64,000 nt of DNA from Hymenolepis diminuta (lineage: Eukaryota > Platyhelminthes > Cestoda > Cyclophyllidea > Hymenolepididae), in the NCBI GenBank assembly GCA_900708905.1, contig CAADRB010000002.1, positions 6,092,269 through 6,156,268 of the forward strand. Reading direction: 5' to 3'. The position numbers and the translations under genes were made by a program. Numbering within the stretch: position 1 is the first letter of the stretch; each line of letters begins with the position of its first letter. Below the pieces are notes generated by a model. The model was not told the origin of the DNA, did no database searches, and saw only the letters and a program-made list of their open reading frames with translations. Positions 54,201 to 64,000 of this stretch are shown piece by piece.

Positions 54201-56785
54201 TAAATGTATTTCAAGGTGTATGTATTGAAATGTATCGAATATATTGAAAATCTGTTTATAGAATATACAGAAAGTGAAGGCCCTTCTAAAGTTTAAGTTC
54301 CTTAAATTTCATATATGTAACATATATCCCTGATTTGTTATTATATTTGTTTATTACCTACCTATACATGGCTAAAATGTTCCCATAAGCACCTATATAG
54401 TTCTATACTCAAACTGTGGATTCAGTTTTTGTCTTATGAAATGTAGCAACTGAACTTATGTACACTTACGCTGCTAGTAAAGTTAAAAATAGGTCGTGCA
54501 TTCAATCACATGACCTGATTTCTCTCCTAGTCTCCTCTGTAAATTAGATATACTAGTTTAGCGCAAACTGAGAGTATTTTTCTCCTTGCTTATTGTTTTG
54601 TGTTTTAAATTCCAACGTATTCTGCCTTGATCCTGATTCTTCCATTGTCGTTTAATGGCTTATCTAATTATTATTTGAAACCCAACTGTGCTGAATGTGC
54701 TTATCTGTATCATTAGTATCGACTCACTTTAACTATTATGTTCTTATGTCTCCCTCTTATGTCCTTCTGTATGGTGTCGATTGCGTGGTTGTAAAAAATG
54801 TAATCTAACTTTGAGCTCATAGTTTTATCAATTTAAGTTTACAGAGTTGGGTTACATGGACACAGGATAAATACACCAAATTAGAATCTTTTAAAATTTA
54901 TATTGTTGTAAATGAAACTTTTTTAGTATTGTATTACCATTCATGTTATCCGTTAGAATAAGCTTATGCGAGTACAAGATTCCAAGAACTACTACTGTCA
55001 TTTATCGTCCTGTGGTAGGTTCCTTCTATATCTTATTTCCCGTCAGGCTATAGATCGTTTTCCATGGTATCTATTTTGGTCTAATAATTACGTTTTTTTA
55101 AAGACAGCGGAAATTTTTGCCAACACGACAATTACAGATTTTTTATTTGTGACTTAGTCATGTTTGTCATTAAGGTATGTGGAGATCTACCATAATTTTA
55201 TAAAATATAATATAAAATAAACATAAATATAAAAGCAAATATAATATAAAATAAAATATAAAATATACAAACTGATTTGCTTACGAAATAATTTTTGAAG
55301 CATCAAATTATTACTTTCCTGGAATCGAACTGGTCTATGTGCTCCCAGCAATTTATCTCTTCTTATTCTCAATTTTCGATCCGTTTGTTCTCAACTTCGA
55401 CTTCTGTATAACAGAATCTATATTAATTTCATTAGTTAATTTTCCTGAGATTGAGACGATTGATTGATTTCAAATGTGCGTTAGAAGCATTTCAGAATCC
55501 AAATTCTAATATTTCACCCAATTTGCAGTAATAATTTGTATTTTTTCTAAACGGCTCACGTCTCAATCGCCAGTTAAATCTTTTTGGGAAATAATGTGGG
55601 ATATCCTATTGTTCTGCTCTGATTTTCAAGATTTAAACCACCGTGATGGTAAGCGCTAGATAGATAAAGTCATTGTTTTGTGCTTGTCTCGAGTGTCTGA
55701 TTATCGAGTGGGTATGGTAGGCTCTAGGACTCTTAACTTTATATTTTCACAGCCAAAATTTCATATTAGTCAACGGATTTTGTACATATTTTCCCCTTTA
55801 CATACTTTTGTTGTGAGGACTCAGGCTGACATAATAATATTACATTAGATAAATAACCGAGATGGGTAATTGAAAAGATCTCTTTATTATGAATGTAATC
55901 AAATCGTTCGGACTTATGCAGTTTCAAAATTACGCTATCCTTTATCCCTAAGTATATTAGAGGAAGTTTGCGATATACGAGATCAAAAAATTCAAATGAA
56001 AGCAAACCGACTGCCAGTAAATTTTTCACACAATGTTCTCCACAACTGAGTTCAAACTCATCATAATTCTTACGCATATCTCAAACAAAAAGGACGATAA
56101 GAGGTACTAATCGTAACTCGTCTTGTTCATATCGTTTTTTTGATTAGCATAAAGCCTAGTTTTAGACGATAGGACATGTGAGATCGCCCCTTAGTTTGCA
56201 CTTTCTCAAATGTGTAAGTCTGAATTTCCCATGTGAAAGGCAAACATTTTTTTCTAATTCCCTGAAATATTCTTTTGGTATTTACATTTTCTTTTTCTCT
56301 ATTTCAGGTTGGTATTGCTACACTTTCACTGATGAACACAATTCTCGACCTGCTTTGTGAGGATGTCATGTTTGAACTTATTCTCAAGTAAGTGTAGACC
56401 ATTTAGATTAGAAGTTCATATCAGAGATACAATCTGAACAGGTTTTTTAGCTTTTATTATGACATTTACAGAGGAAAGGGAAGGTGGTTCTGAAAGTCAT
56501 TATTTATTCATAGCCCATATTACGCTGCTTTATCTATAAGACCTTCCTCCTTTGAGTACTTGGGAGATGTTCATTCATTTATAGCTTGAATATAAAAACA
56601 CCTATGTGATATCTGTAGATTTTTGGTTCCAAACAGCAAAGGCTGGTATTTTCCTGCATTTCCATAGTCCCACATTTCATAAACTTGTTCGCTCTCGTCG
56701 GATGGTAGGGAAAGGCATACACCTGAATTTATCCATTTCAAAAGATTTGGGAAGTACTGTCACTACCATTATCGATTTAACAGAG
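51208..56785 (+). CDS. FHIP/FAM160-family protein (FTS-Hook-FHIP complex), 3' end uncertain
   Basis: Exons: 51208-51475, 51512-51774, 51811-52039, 52095-52252, 52291-52464, 52506-52592, 52629-52925, 56308-56387 and 56619 onward. The alternative start ATG at 51358 fits the family N-terminus better. Diagnostic blocks: LFHHKM, SYWNRC, VENILLQTLHSICVAL, SRDSLLLLAASS, CEVLATDMVVLFTNIPRQL, FLDHYEFCCSIV, CLYKGFLLPVLAPEIQ, TTTVYLDRILLKS, FLLRFLF, VGIATLSLMNTILDLLCEDV. FHIP proteins bridge Hook adaptors and dynein to Rab-marked vesicles. Two early introns are exactly 36 nt; the second (51775-51810) has a weak GTTGGC donor. Intron 7 is 3.4 kb. In exon 9 the expected frame (KFLVPNSKGW) hits a stop at 56665-56667. 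A neighbouring frame (LVRSRRMVGKG) stays open to a donor after 56785, so the 3' structure is unresolved and downstream exons may exist. Confidence 0.8.
53705..53835 (+). repeat. Diverged local duplication, unit 1
   Basis: The stretch around TTCGCTTTGGTGCTAAC..TTATTTCAAAATGG..GAAGCGAGC has a clear counterpart about 320 bp downstream at 54030-54155. Confidence 0.5.
54030..54155 (+). repeat. Diverged local duplication, unit 2
   Basis: TTGCTTTGACGCCACC..TTCATTTCAAATCG..AAAGCGAAC parallels unit 1 in the same order and orientation. An old tandem copy or two relatives of a short element. Confidence 0.5.
55193..55268. repeat. Imperfect AATATAAAATA-type low-complexity run
   Basis: About 75 bp of A/T words such as ATATAAAATA repeated with small changes, inside the FHIP intron. 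Confidence 0.75.
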
Positions 56786-58356
56786 GTAAAGGTCGACGTA
56801 AGTTGCGATTCGCACCAAGTGCATTTTTTCTTTTAATAGCGAGAAAACTAGCAGGATGAAATGAGCTTACGAAGTTAACACAGTAGGGCGCAGTCGAGTT
56901 CATTGAGGGTGAACTTTAATTAATCAAGATCTGTTGTACGAAATATTTTATTTATCTTATATGCTCATTATGTGCAATTAGTTTGCCTAAATCTATCAAA
57001 GTAATTATTAGCTTCCTTAAACATAAAATACTTTTATTTGATAATTATTATAAATATATGGAAATTGATTGTTTTCTCACGATATACCCAATTTTATAAT
57101 AACCTTATTTCTAACCTACGTTTAATTGTTATCCTAACTCGGTTACCGATTCAATTAATTTTTTTTCTACCTTCTCTTCATTCAGTGTTCGATTCATCCC
57201 CCGACGTGTAAATTGTTTACCAATTTTCCCGCATTATGTAACGCCCGAGTTTTAGCTCTGCTCTGCTAATTAGTTACGATCTGGCTTGCACGTTTAGTGT
57301 TTCTTCCAATATAGTTATTCGGCCACTATATCTTCCTATCTTGTGGTAACTGAGTTCGTAAAGCTGAGAACAACTTAACAGGTTCTCACTCTCTCCCATT
57401 GATATCTTTTACCTTAGAGCTGCTTTTGCAATAATCTCATGAAGAATCTTCAGTCACCTGGCTTCCTTTTTGTATTTCACTTAAAACAGCCTGTAGGCAC
57501 TTGTTACACATATTTGAAATTGTGCGGTCTTAAGGTAGAAAAGTCATTTGTTGAGTCATGTTTTTTTAGACTTGTTGGCCGTTGTCTGAGAGCCGACTAT
57601 TAGGTTAGAAGGGTGTTTGTCAGCCTCAATTTTTCGTCTTAGTATCTTCTCATGTATCCTTCGATGTTGAAAATAAGCATTTGGGGTTATATTTTTTCAG
57701 TTATATGTGTATATTTTACATACCTACAATGGAGAATACGACGTTATACAAAATAAGCTGTGTTAATATGAAATTCCGGATTCTGTTGTATATAAATCAT
57801 CTTTATATACACTAACTGCTCATGATCAATTAGTTCATGTAATGAACCAGCTAATAATTAGGTCATAGAAATCTGGGAAGCGGATTCTAGATGTCGAACT
57901 TTCGAGTATTAGCATTGTTTCCTTCCCATCATTAATTTTTTATATTTTTTTGCTTTATAAAGCAGTGAATCTTAATAAGCTTTTCAGATTTTACATTTGT
58001 AATACTCTTTGAACTAGTAGGGAAACGATTGTGACGAAAATTCAATTTCAGGCTTTGGCGTGGAAGAACAATAATGGAATAACTGAGTAACCGTAGGACG
58101 AATTCTGTCCACAAAACTTGTTGAATTGCGTTTAGAACTCCGTGGGTATTTCCTTCTCGTATTTACTTGATGAACCATTGCATCCTTCATTTAGAATTTT
58201 AAGCCTATATTTCAGCTATAAGAAGGGAAAAACAATTTCTCATTGTTAAAGAGAAAACTTATTACAATTCAATTTGAAATATGTCCAGGATATCGTATTT
58301 CGTATGCTGGTCGTAAGGCCATAGAAAACTATAGGAGTCAATCGTTATTTCAATTA
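56786..58356. other. No recognised gene
   Basis: AT-rich sequence downstream of the last supported FHIP exon. It could be intron or 3' flank. I see no conserved coding block. Confidence 0.5.
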
Positions 58357-59718
58357 CAGGGTGCGTAAGGTATCTGAGTATACTAATGTTTTTGTAATTT
58401 AAACTGACCCGATAATAATCATTCATGTATCTTTATACCAGAAGATCTCATGGGAGATACTACCATAACTAGTGAAATGGAAAGACACGTTGCAGTAGTG
58501 TCTATAAAAGCGAAATAAAGAAATTTAGAAACAACGATTTCTAAATGTCGTCAGACCTTTCGTTTGCATAATTAGGAAGGAGATGCTAAATGAAAGCAAT
58601 GGAGATGAATTGGCCGCCACGAGGAAGAGGAAAGAGCATTGTCAACGATCTGCTGACCGCCTTATTCACTCAGAAGACGTGAATTTGTGAGAAGAGTGTA
58701 TGGCATAGCGTGATGGATGAAAATCGTGGGAAGTCAATGCGTGACATCTTGCCAAGGATCTTCAAGTGTTTGAAGGAAAAACAATATGTAAGGAATGTTG
58801 TTCATCAAGACATCGGATACAAATCTCATAGGTTCTTAGGCGAAGTCGTCAGTTTATGTGGACAAAGTTAACCCAAAAGAATCGTTTAATGCGTGTAAAA
58901 GGCCTCTTAAAGAAATTGAAGCACCCAAAAGAGGAGAAGTGTCTTCGATTTTTCTCCAACAAAAAAAAACTTCCACCAAGAAGAAGAAGTCAATTGAAGA
59001 AATGATAGGTGGGTATGCGTGGGCGGACCTCACTGAAGTTCCAACTGGTATGCGTGTGCACGAAGTTTCCACCAACAGTGATGAGTTTCGGTGTTGTTGC
59101 TGTTAGCAGTGAGGAAGGGGGCACATCATGACTCCTCCATTTTTCCACAGGGTCTTAGAGTCAATGCAGATGCCTATGTGAAGACTCTTCAAAGCATTGT
59201 TGTTAAACCGCCTTGGATAGACAGCGCAGTCAATGGAGGAAGACCCTATGTCTTCCAACAGAATTCGGCTCCATCCCATAAGCCCCTCAAAACTCAGGAT
59301 TGGACGGTGGCCGAGACTTGGCATGATCATGTCACACCAAACTTATGGCCGCCTCCTAACTGCTCACCACACCTTAGTTCTTAGGATTATCATGCGTTGG
59401 GGGGGACGGATCAGGGCGTGGTTGAAAAGAAAGTTGATAAGCATCTCCATAACACCAAATCCTCCTCTCTGGTGGAAGCAATAGCTCGAGGAGTGGAGAA
59501 CCTCAATAAAGACCGCCCGATGAAAGTTTGCGGTCAGTCACTGTCGGACTGGAATGGAGTCGGTGATGGAAGCAGAGGGAGGATATATTGAATAGAACCT
59601 AGATTAACATTATATTTATTTGTTTTGTTATAAGGAATTGTAAGTTTCAACGGTTAACAGTTTTATTTTCTGTTTTTATAAAAGTGCGTAAGGTGTCCTC
59701 AAATGCTCTACGCACCCA
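58357..59718 (+). mobile_element. Decayed Tc1/mariner-type transposon with visible ends
   Basis: The ends are CAGGGTGCGTAAG at 58357 and CTACGCACCCAA at 59707-59718, sharing inverted GGGTGCGTA, with TA on both sides (58355-58356, 59719-59720). The length is 1362 bp. Plus-strand frames, broken by many stops and shifts, show a helix-turn-helix region (KSMRDILPRIF, QYVRNVVHQDIGYKS) and the catalytic core: FPQGLRVNADAYVKTLQSI, GGRPYVFQQNSAPSHK, HDHVTPNLWPP, VVEKKVDKHLHNTKSSS, VENLNKD, ending GGYI. In relatives I recall, FQQDSAPSH carries a catalytic Asp; here it is Asn. The expected SPDLNPLDYY block, with the third acidic residue, is scrambled around 59355-59395. It is inactive. Confidence 0.85.
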
Positions 59719-62700
59719 ATATAATGGTAGGAAAACATAATATGAATATTAAATTCGTCAGGGAAAGTATTCAATAATTTTTCTTAAATATATTTTCACC
59801 TTGTCAGCTTAATCCTCTCTATCTATCCTCCATTTACTCAGAGACTTATTAAGAGAAATATTTTTTCGATTCACTGAAATTTGAATGTTCTTTAACGTAC
59901 CATATAAAATCGGTGACTGACGTGGTGTGATACTAGCGTACTGCCTCATACATAAGTTATGTTACACCTTTGCACTGAACTGCACTACAATTTGGTTGCA
60001 CAAAAGAAGCTATTCAGGGTGAAGATACATTTACCACTTTATGTGCGTACTGAAAGCCTATAATTCATATTCCTACTGCATGTTTTATGCAAAGCACGAA
60101 AGATAATTCTAACCGTGTTTCAACAATCAGAACATACTGGCTTAATAATTTTAGCATGATGGAGTAAAAGTGATCGCTTTTTATTACATGGTACAGGTAG
60201 CTGCAAATCTTTTTTGCCGTTTACTGCCTATTTTTCATGACGCTGGATTCGCTTTTAATAGTTGATACAGATTACTCTTTCCTTTATTTTTTTGAATGTT
60301 TATAGAATGTACTCCTTCTTTTGAAGTCGTCTATATAGTTGGCGATTTTACTATGCAAGACTAAGACTATTCAATTACTTTCATTAATATTCTCAGTTTT
60401 TGTATTTGCCTTTTACGACTACAGTTGCAGAGATTTAAGAAGAGAGAAAAACTGGAGTTCAAACATTGAACCACTTATAACAAAGCGTTTTTGTTTGTCT
60501 AGATTTTGATATGTTAGATATGATTCACTTTCTAGTTAGTCAATAAGTGTGGCTTTTGTGAGGTTGCATCTTGCTATAAACTGGCCTCTCGAAGTACTTA
60601 CAAATCCCTTAGACGGACGACCAATTGCAAAAAAAAGATGATTTTGATGTTTTATCGAGCATCTATATTTTTTTCTAATTTATAAGCCTGGAAAACTGAT
60701 TAAATTCTTGGCTGTTACTAGAGTACATTGACTTTTCGTTTTTCCGCAAATCGTAGTTCTGAATGATGAAGAATGTAAAAGGATAACTGATCTAACTGGG
60801 GGAAAAAAAGGAAAATCGAGAAGCGAAGTTTCATGTTAGTTGTATTAAAATCTGTGTTATTGTAGAAGATAGAAGCTATTACCAACAATTATTAGTTCCT
60901 CACTTCCATGATTTTTTAATTTGATCGTTTCCTAGTTATTGCATCTCAATTTCCACCTTTCGGGGAAGTAAATTCATGAGCAAATTTACAGTCAACTAGC
61001 TCTCTGATTTATATTTCTCTTGACAATTATTTAAGGTAAATGTGCGCTTACCTGCTAAATGCCGAAATTCATTTGTTGCAGCATATGAGTGTAGTATTTC
61101 TTAAGAATTTTTGTTTTGATTTGTAAATAGGGTAGTAATCTGCTTTAAGGATATGTTGTGGGGTATTAGAAATGGGCTTTCATTGTTATTCTCTAGGTCC
61201 TCATGTCGTTGAAGAGAAACCTAACACATGCCAGTACTTCTATTGACAGACCTTCGCTAGCCGTTGCAAACGCTGAATATGCGGTGATGAGTCTTGAATT
61301 CATAACCTGCGTTATACTATCGTTCTTGTTCATTAGAGATTTGATGAACACATTTGCACTCGATATCGACGTCTAGTATCTCATTCAATGTAAAATAAAA
61401 CCTTCACTGAAGGGAATCGCTTTGCAACACTCAGCTGTTGGATAAGAATGGAGAATTTAGCAAATATGCAGAACTTGCCCATTAGACCATTATCGAAGTA
61501 TGAATGTCACTTCGGTTTTTATTAAGTCTATTTGATAAAAAATGATCCGGTATCGGTTATATTTAAGCTAGAATTTGGACAAAAACTTATATAGCAACCA
61601 ATATTTTCTTTTCTTTGTTCTTAAAATATTCATAACCTTATTTAGTGCATTGTACAAAATTCAAATTTCATGGTTTATCATATGAAGTTATGAACAAATT
61701 TTGTTCAAGATGTCCCATGTTTATTGATCGATTACTTAATTAGTGATTGAAACATTTATATCAGAGTAGAACGGGAAAAGGTTACTATCTCTGTAATAAA
61801 TGGACCGATAAGTGGCTAAGTAGCGGAGTAAAGCTAGAAAAGCTAGGACGTACATAGCGTAGGAATACTGATAAATGCAATGCCTGGTGAAAGCATACTA
61901 TGTAAAATCTGAAATAATATTTGGAAATTCATTTATGTCTTTATATCTAAACTTGCTTTTTTTCCATCTACTGTTATGATTGATTGATCATGTACTCTTC
62001 TTTCCCTCATAAAACTTTCCTTAATCGTCTGTGTTTGGTTGTTGAGTGACAGACTTGTAGCGGAATTTTTCACCTACTTTTCATAATTGTCACACAAGTA
62101 AACATACAATATGATATAAAAAAGTATTTGCGAGTGGTTCATCGAAGTGTTAACTTCCTTAACTTTGATTGGGACAGTTTATTCAGTCGGTCGGTAGTCA
62201 AAGCAAGCAACGATAATCCTTATTTTGTAGAATTATGAAGATTTGTTTGTTTTATAGATAATGAAGTTTTGATGAAAATGTGGATAGCGTAGAAGTGAGA
62301 ACTTAAAATGAGTAAATTCAACTAATTGAGGAAACTGTTTTCTCCTGTTTCCATTTTGATTTATGTGACTTGAGATTCGTTTATTTTCAGTCTGTACGTC
62401 TGGGTACCAAATTAGTAAGTAATATTTGCTCTCCAAAATGCTAAAGAGATATTTTTTCGAGAATTTCGACTTGCCTGTTAGTCAATGCATAGAAATGAAC
62501 ACAACTGAACAACAGTAATTGCCTTTTTACACTTGCAAACATACATTATTTCGTATCCTAGCAATGTGATGTTTCGTTTAATCGCTCAATGTTTATTTTA
62601 AGATTCGTTTTTTACAATGTAATTAAAAAGGCAAAACTAAATATTTTACGGGTATATTGGGAATTAAATAATAGCGTTTATATCTGTAAATAAATCAAGA

Positions 62701-64000
62701 AAAGTAAGGTAATTGATGATAAAGATGCTGAAGTCATCGTACCTTTTCAGTAAACGCCTTCGCAAAATGTTGATAGTGCATTCCTTCCATACATTCATAG
62801 TGCATTCATCTACCATTTATCTGTATTTTCACTCTTACCATCTGGTCAGGTACATTTTTCGTTACCACTGTGTTATAGCTCAGCTCATCTGCTTGTGTAT
62901 GATTCGCACTAATTTCAGTCCTTCGTTCTTCTCTTTTTTCAAAGTCGATTTCCTATCTTCACATTGTTTAAGATAAGCTTTTGTCTTCCCGTGTATTCCT
63001 TAAGAAGGCACCAAGATTTATCTTAGAATTACAGGGCCCTATGATTGGTTAGTAAATTAAGAGACCTCTCTACATCAACAAGACCAAAAAAAATTAGACC
63101 AAATCCGCACGACTATATTTAAATTGCTACATTACGAAGAATTCTGCCTGTTGACGTCACTGAAAAGCTATCTACTGTCGAGAAGAATTGAGAGCAGGCT
63201 TCAGAGGCGAAATTCTCAGAACGAAGGAAATGAAAACCAGGTCCTGAGAAAAAGGAGATGAGGCTGTGGTAGAAAAGTTGAAAGCTGTTCTCAGGAACTT
63301 TGGTCCGTCACTCATCTAATACTTGATGGAAAGTCTCCAATTACATTATTAATGAGAAGTACAAGCAGACCGAAACTGCATTCTAACTATGGAATAGGTT
63401 ACCGGAATGAAATACTGATCTAATCAGAGAACTTCAATTGAAATTGAAGACGAAGCTCCACGAGGAAGGTGAGACTTAAAACTGAAGGTGACAAGGTGAA
63501 AATATTATTATAACAAATTATTAAATATGTCTCTTTACGAAAATGATATTATGTTTTATGTCTTCCTCTTACTATTATCAAAAATAACGCTTATTCCTTA
63601 AACTGCCATGAATTGCGTTATACTGTACATTGTATGAATTGAATTGTAATGAGTTTTCGCTGTACCAGCGAGAACTTATTTCCCTTTTTCTTAACTGGGA
63701 TATCGGCTAGTAGATCGAAAAAGTTCTAATTTTATTATCAGTCTGGAAAAATATATTTTTATACATCTAATTTGAATTTTAAAGTCTTCTAATGTTAAAA
63801 TCAATTTTAATTGGTGTTTTCTAATTTCTAATTTGTTCATTTTAAACCTCTATTTTAAAATAGCCAATTTTATCAACTGTCCACATTAGCTGCTGTTGGT
63901 TTTTATCCATTTGCTGATTGGCTTATATCAAGACCAGTTTTTCATTCGTTTTTTGTGATTATTTGATAAAGCATCATATATTGTATTCTTTAAGTATAAG
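59719..64000. other. Terminal stretch without supported genes
   Basis: AT-rich DNA. Two weak signals: a splice-bounded open stretch at 61199-61273, and a GC-richer block at about 63030-63480 that could be an old element. Neither shows a family motif I know. Confidence 0.5.
61199..61273 (+). CDS. Possible isolated exon
   Basis: A CTCTAG acceptor is followed by an open frame (VLMSLKRNLTHASTSIDRPS...) with non-repetitive, coding-like composition up to a GTGATG donor after GCG; without the donor the frame runs to TAG at 61376. It might be a downstream exon of the FHIP-type gene, but no FHIP motif is evident and chance is possible. Confidence 0.2.

Larger units (their letters stand above)
52926..56307 (+). 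other. FHIP intron 7, 3.4 kb
   Basis: GTAAGT donor and TTTCAG acceptor. The exons on either side join in phase 0 and together restore a family-conserved block, so ORFs inside (for example from 53041 and 54966) are not needed. It contains the two-copy duplication near 53.7-54.15 kb and an AT-rich run at 55193-55268. Confidence 0.75.

Noticed and set aside
55320..55345. tRNA-like B box (AGTTCGATTCC) on the minus strand
   Set aside because: No matching A box, acceptor stem or cloverleaf could be folded around it; likely chance.
58854..59384. Separate small genes in the 58.8-59.6 kb region
   Set aside because: They are pieces of one frameshifted transposase between matching inverted ends.

Overview
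The window looks like nuclear DNA of a parasitic flatworm (Neodermata; cestode somewhat more likely than trematode), from a repeat-rich draft scaffold. The DNA is AT-rich. Genes are split by many very short GT..AG introns (about 29-50 nt) mixed with multi-kilobase ones. A CsRn1-type Ty3/gypsy relic, a decayed LINE and two Tc1/mariner-type elements lie between or inside genes. Two runs of N mark assembly gaps. The taxon is inferred, not proven. Most real exons are too short or lack an ATG, so genes were assembled by hand from splice sites, reading phase and remembered family motifs.

Layout: LAMTOR5 (461-963, -), complete. OS-9/erlectin-like ER lectin (3569-8276, +). AT-rich island (9.47-9.68 kb). 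Galactose mutarotase (10726-13763, +), two exons. GTPBP6/HflX-like GTPase (15655-21890, -), nine visible exons, P-loop region in an assembly gap. LicD/fukutin-type membrane transferase (24410-25606, -), intronless. Gypsy relic (28.25-30.0 kb, +). Hedgehog acyltransferase HHAT (35570-44000, -), eight exons with a decayed LINE in its 5.7-kb intron. ORC4 (46125-50924, -), six exons with a mariner copy in intron 4. FHIP/FAM160-type protein (51208 to at least 56.4 kb, +), head-to-head with ORC4. Decayed mariner-like element with recognisable ends (58357-59718). The rest, to 64 kb, has no convincing gene.

The genes are unrelated housekeeping functions: lysosomal Ragulator signalling, ER-associated degradation, galactose metabolism, a probable mitochondrial GTPase, glycan or phospho-ligand transfer, Hedgehog palmitoylation, replication licensing, and Hook/dynein cargo adaptors. 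There is no operon logic. The shared ORC4/FHIP upstream region is the only likely joint regulatory site.

I found no convincing new biological system. The items most worth a second look are: an ORC4 Walker B Asp-to-Glu change, a 36-nt microexon in HHAT, the uncertain continuity of the OS-9 gene, a frame change at the FHIP 3' end, two dispersed repeat families, and a local two-copy duplication.
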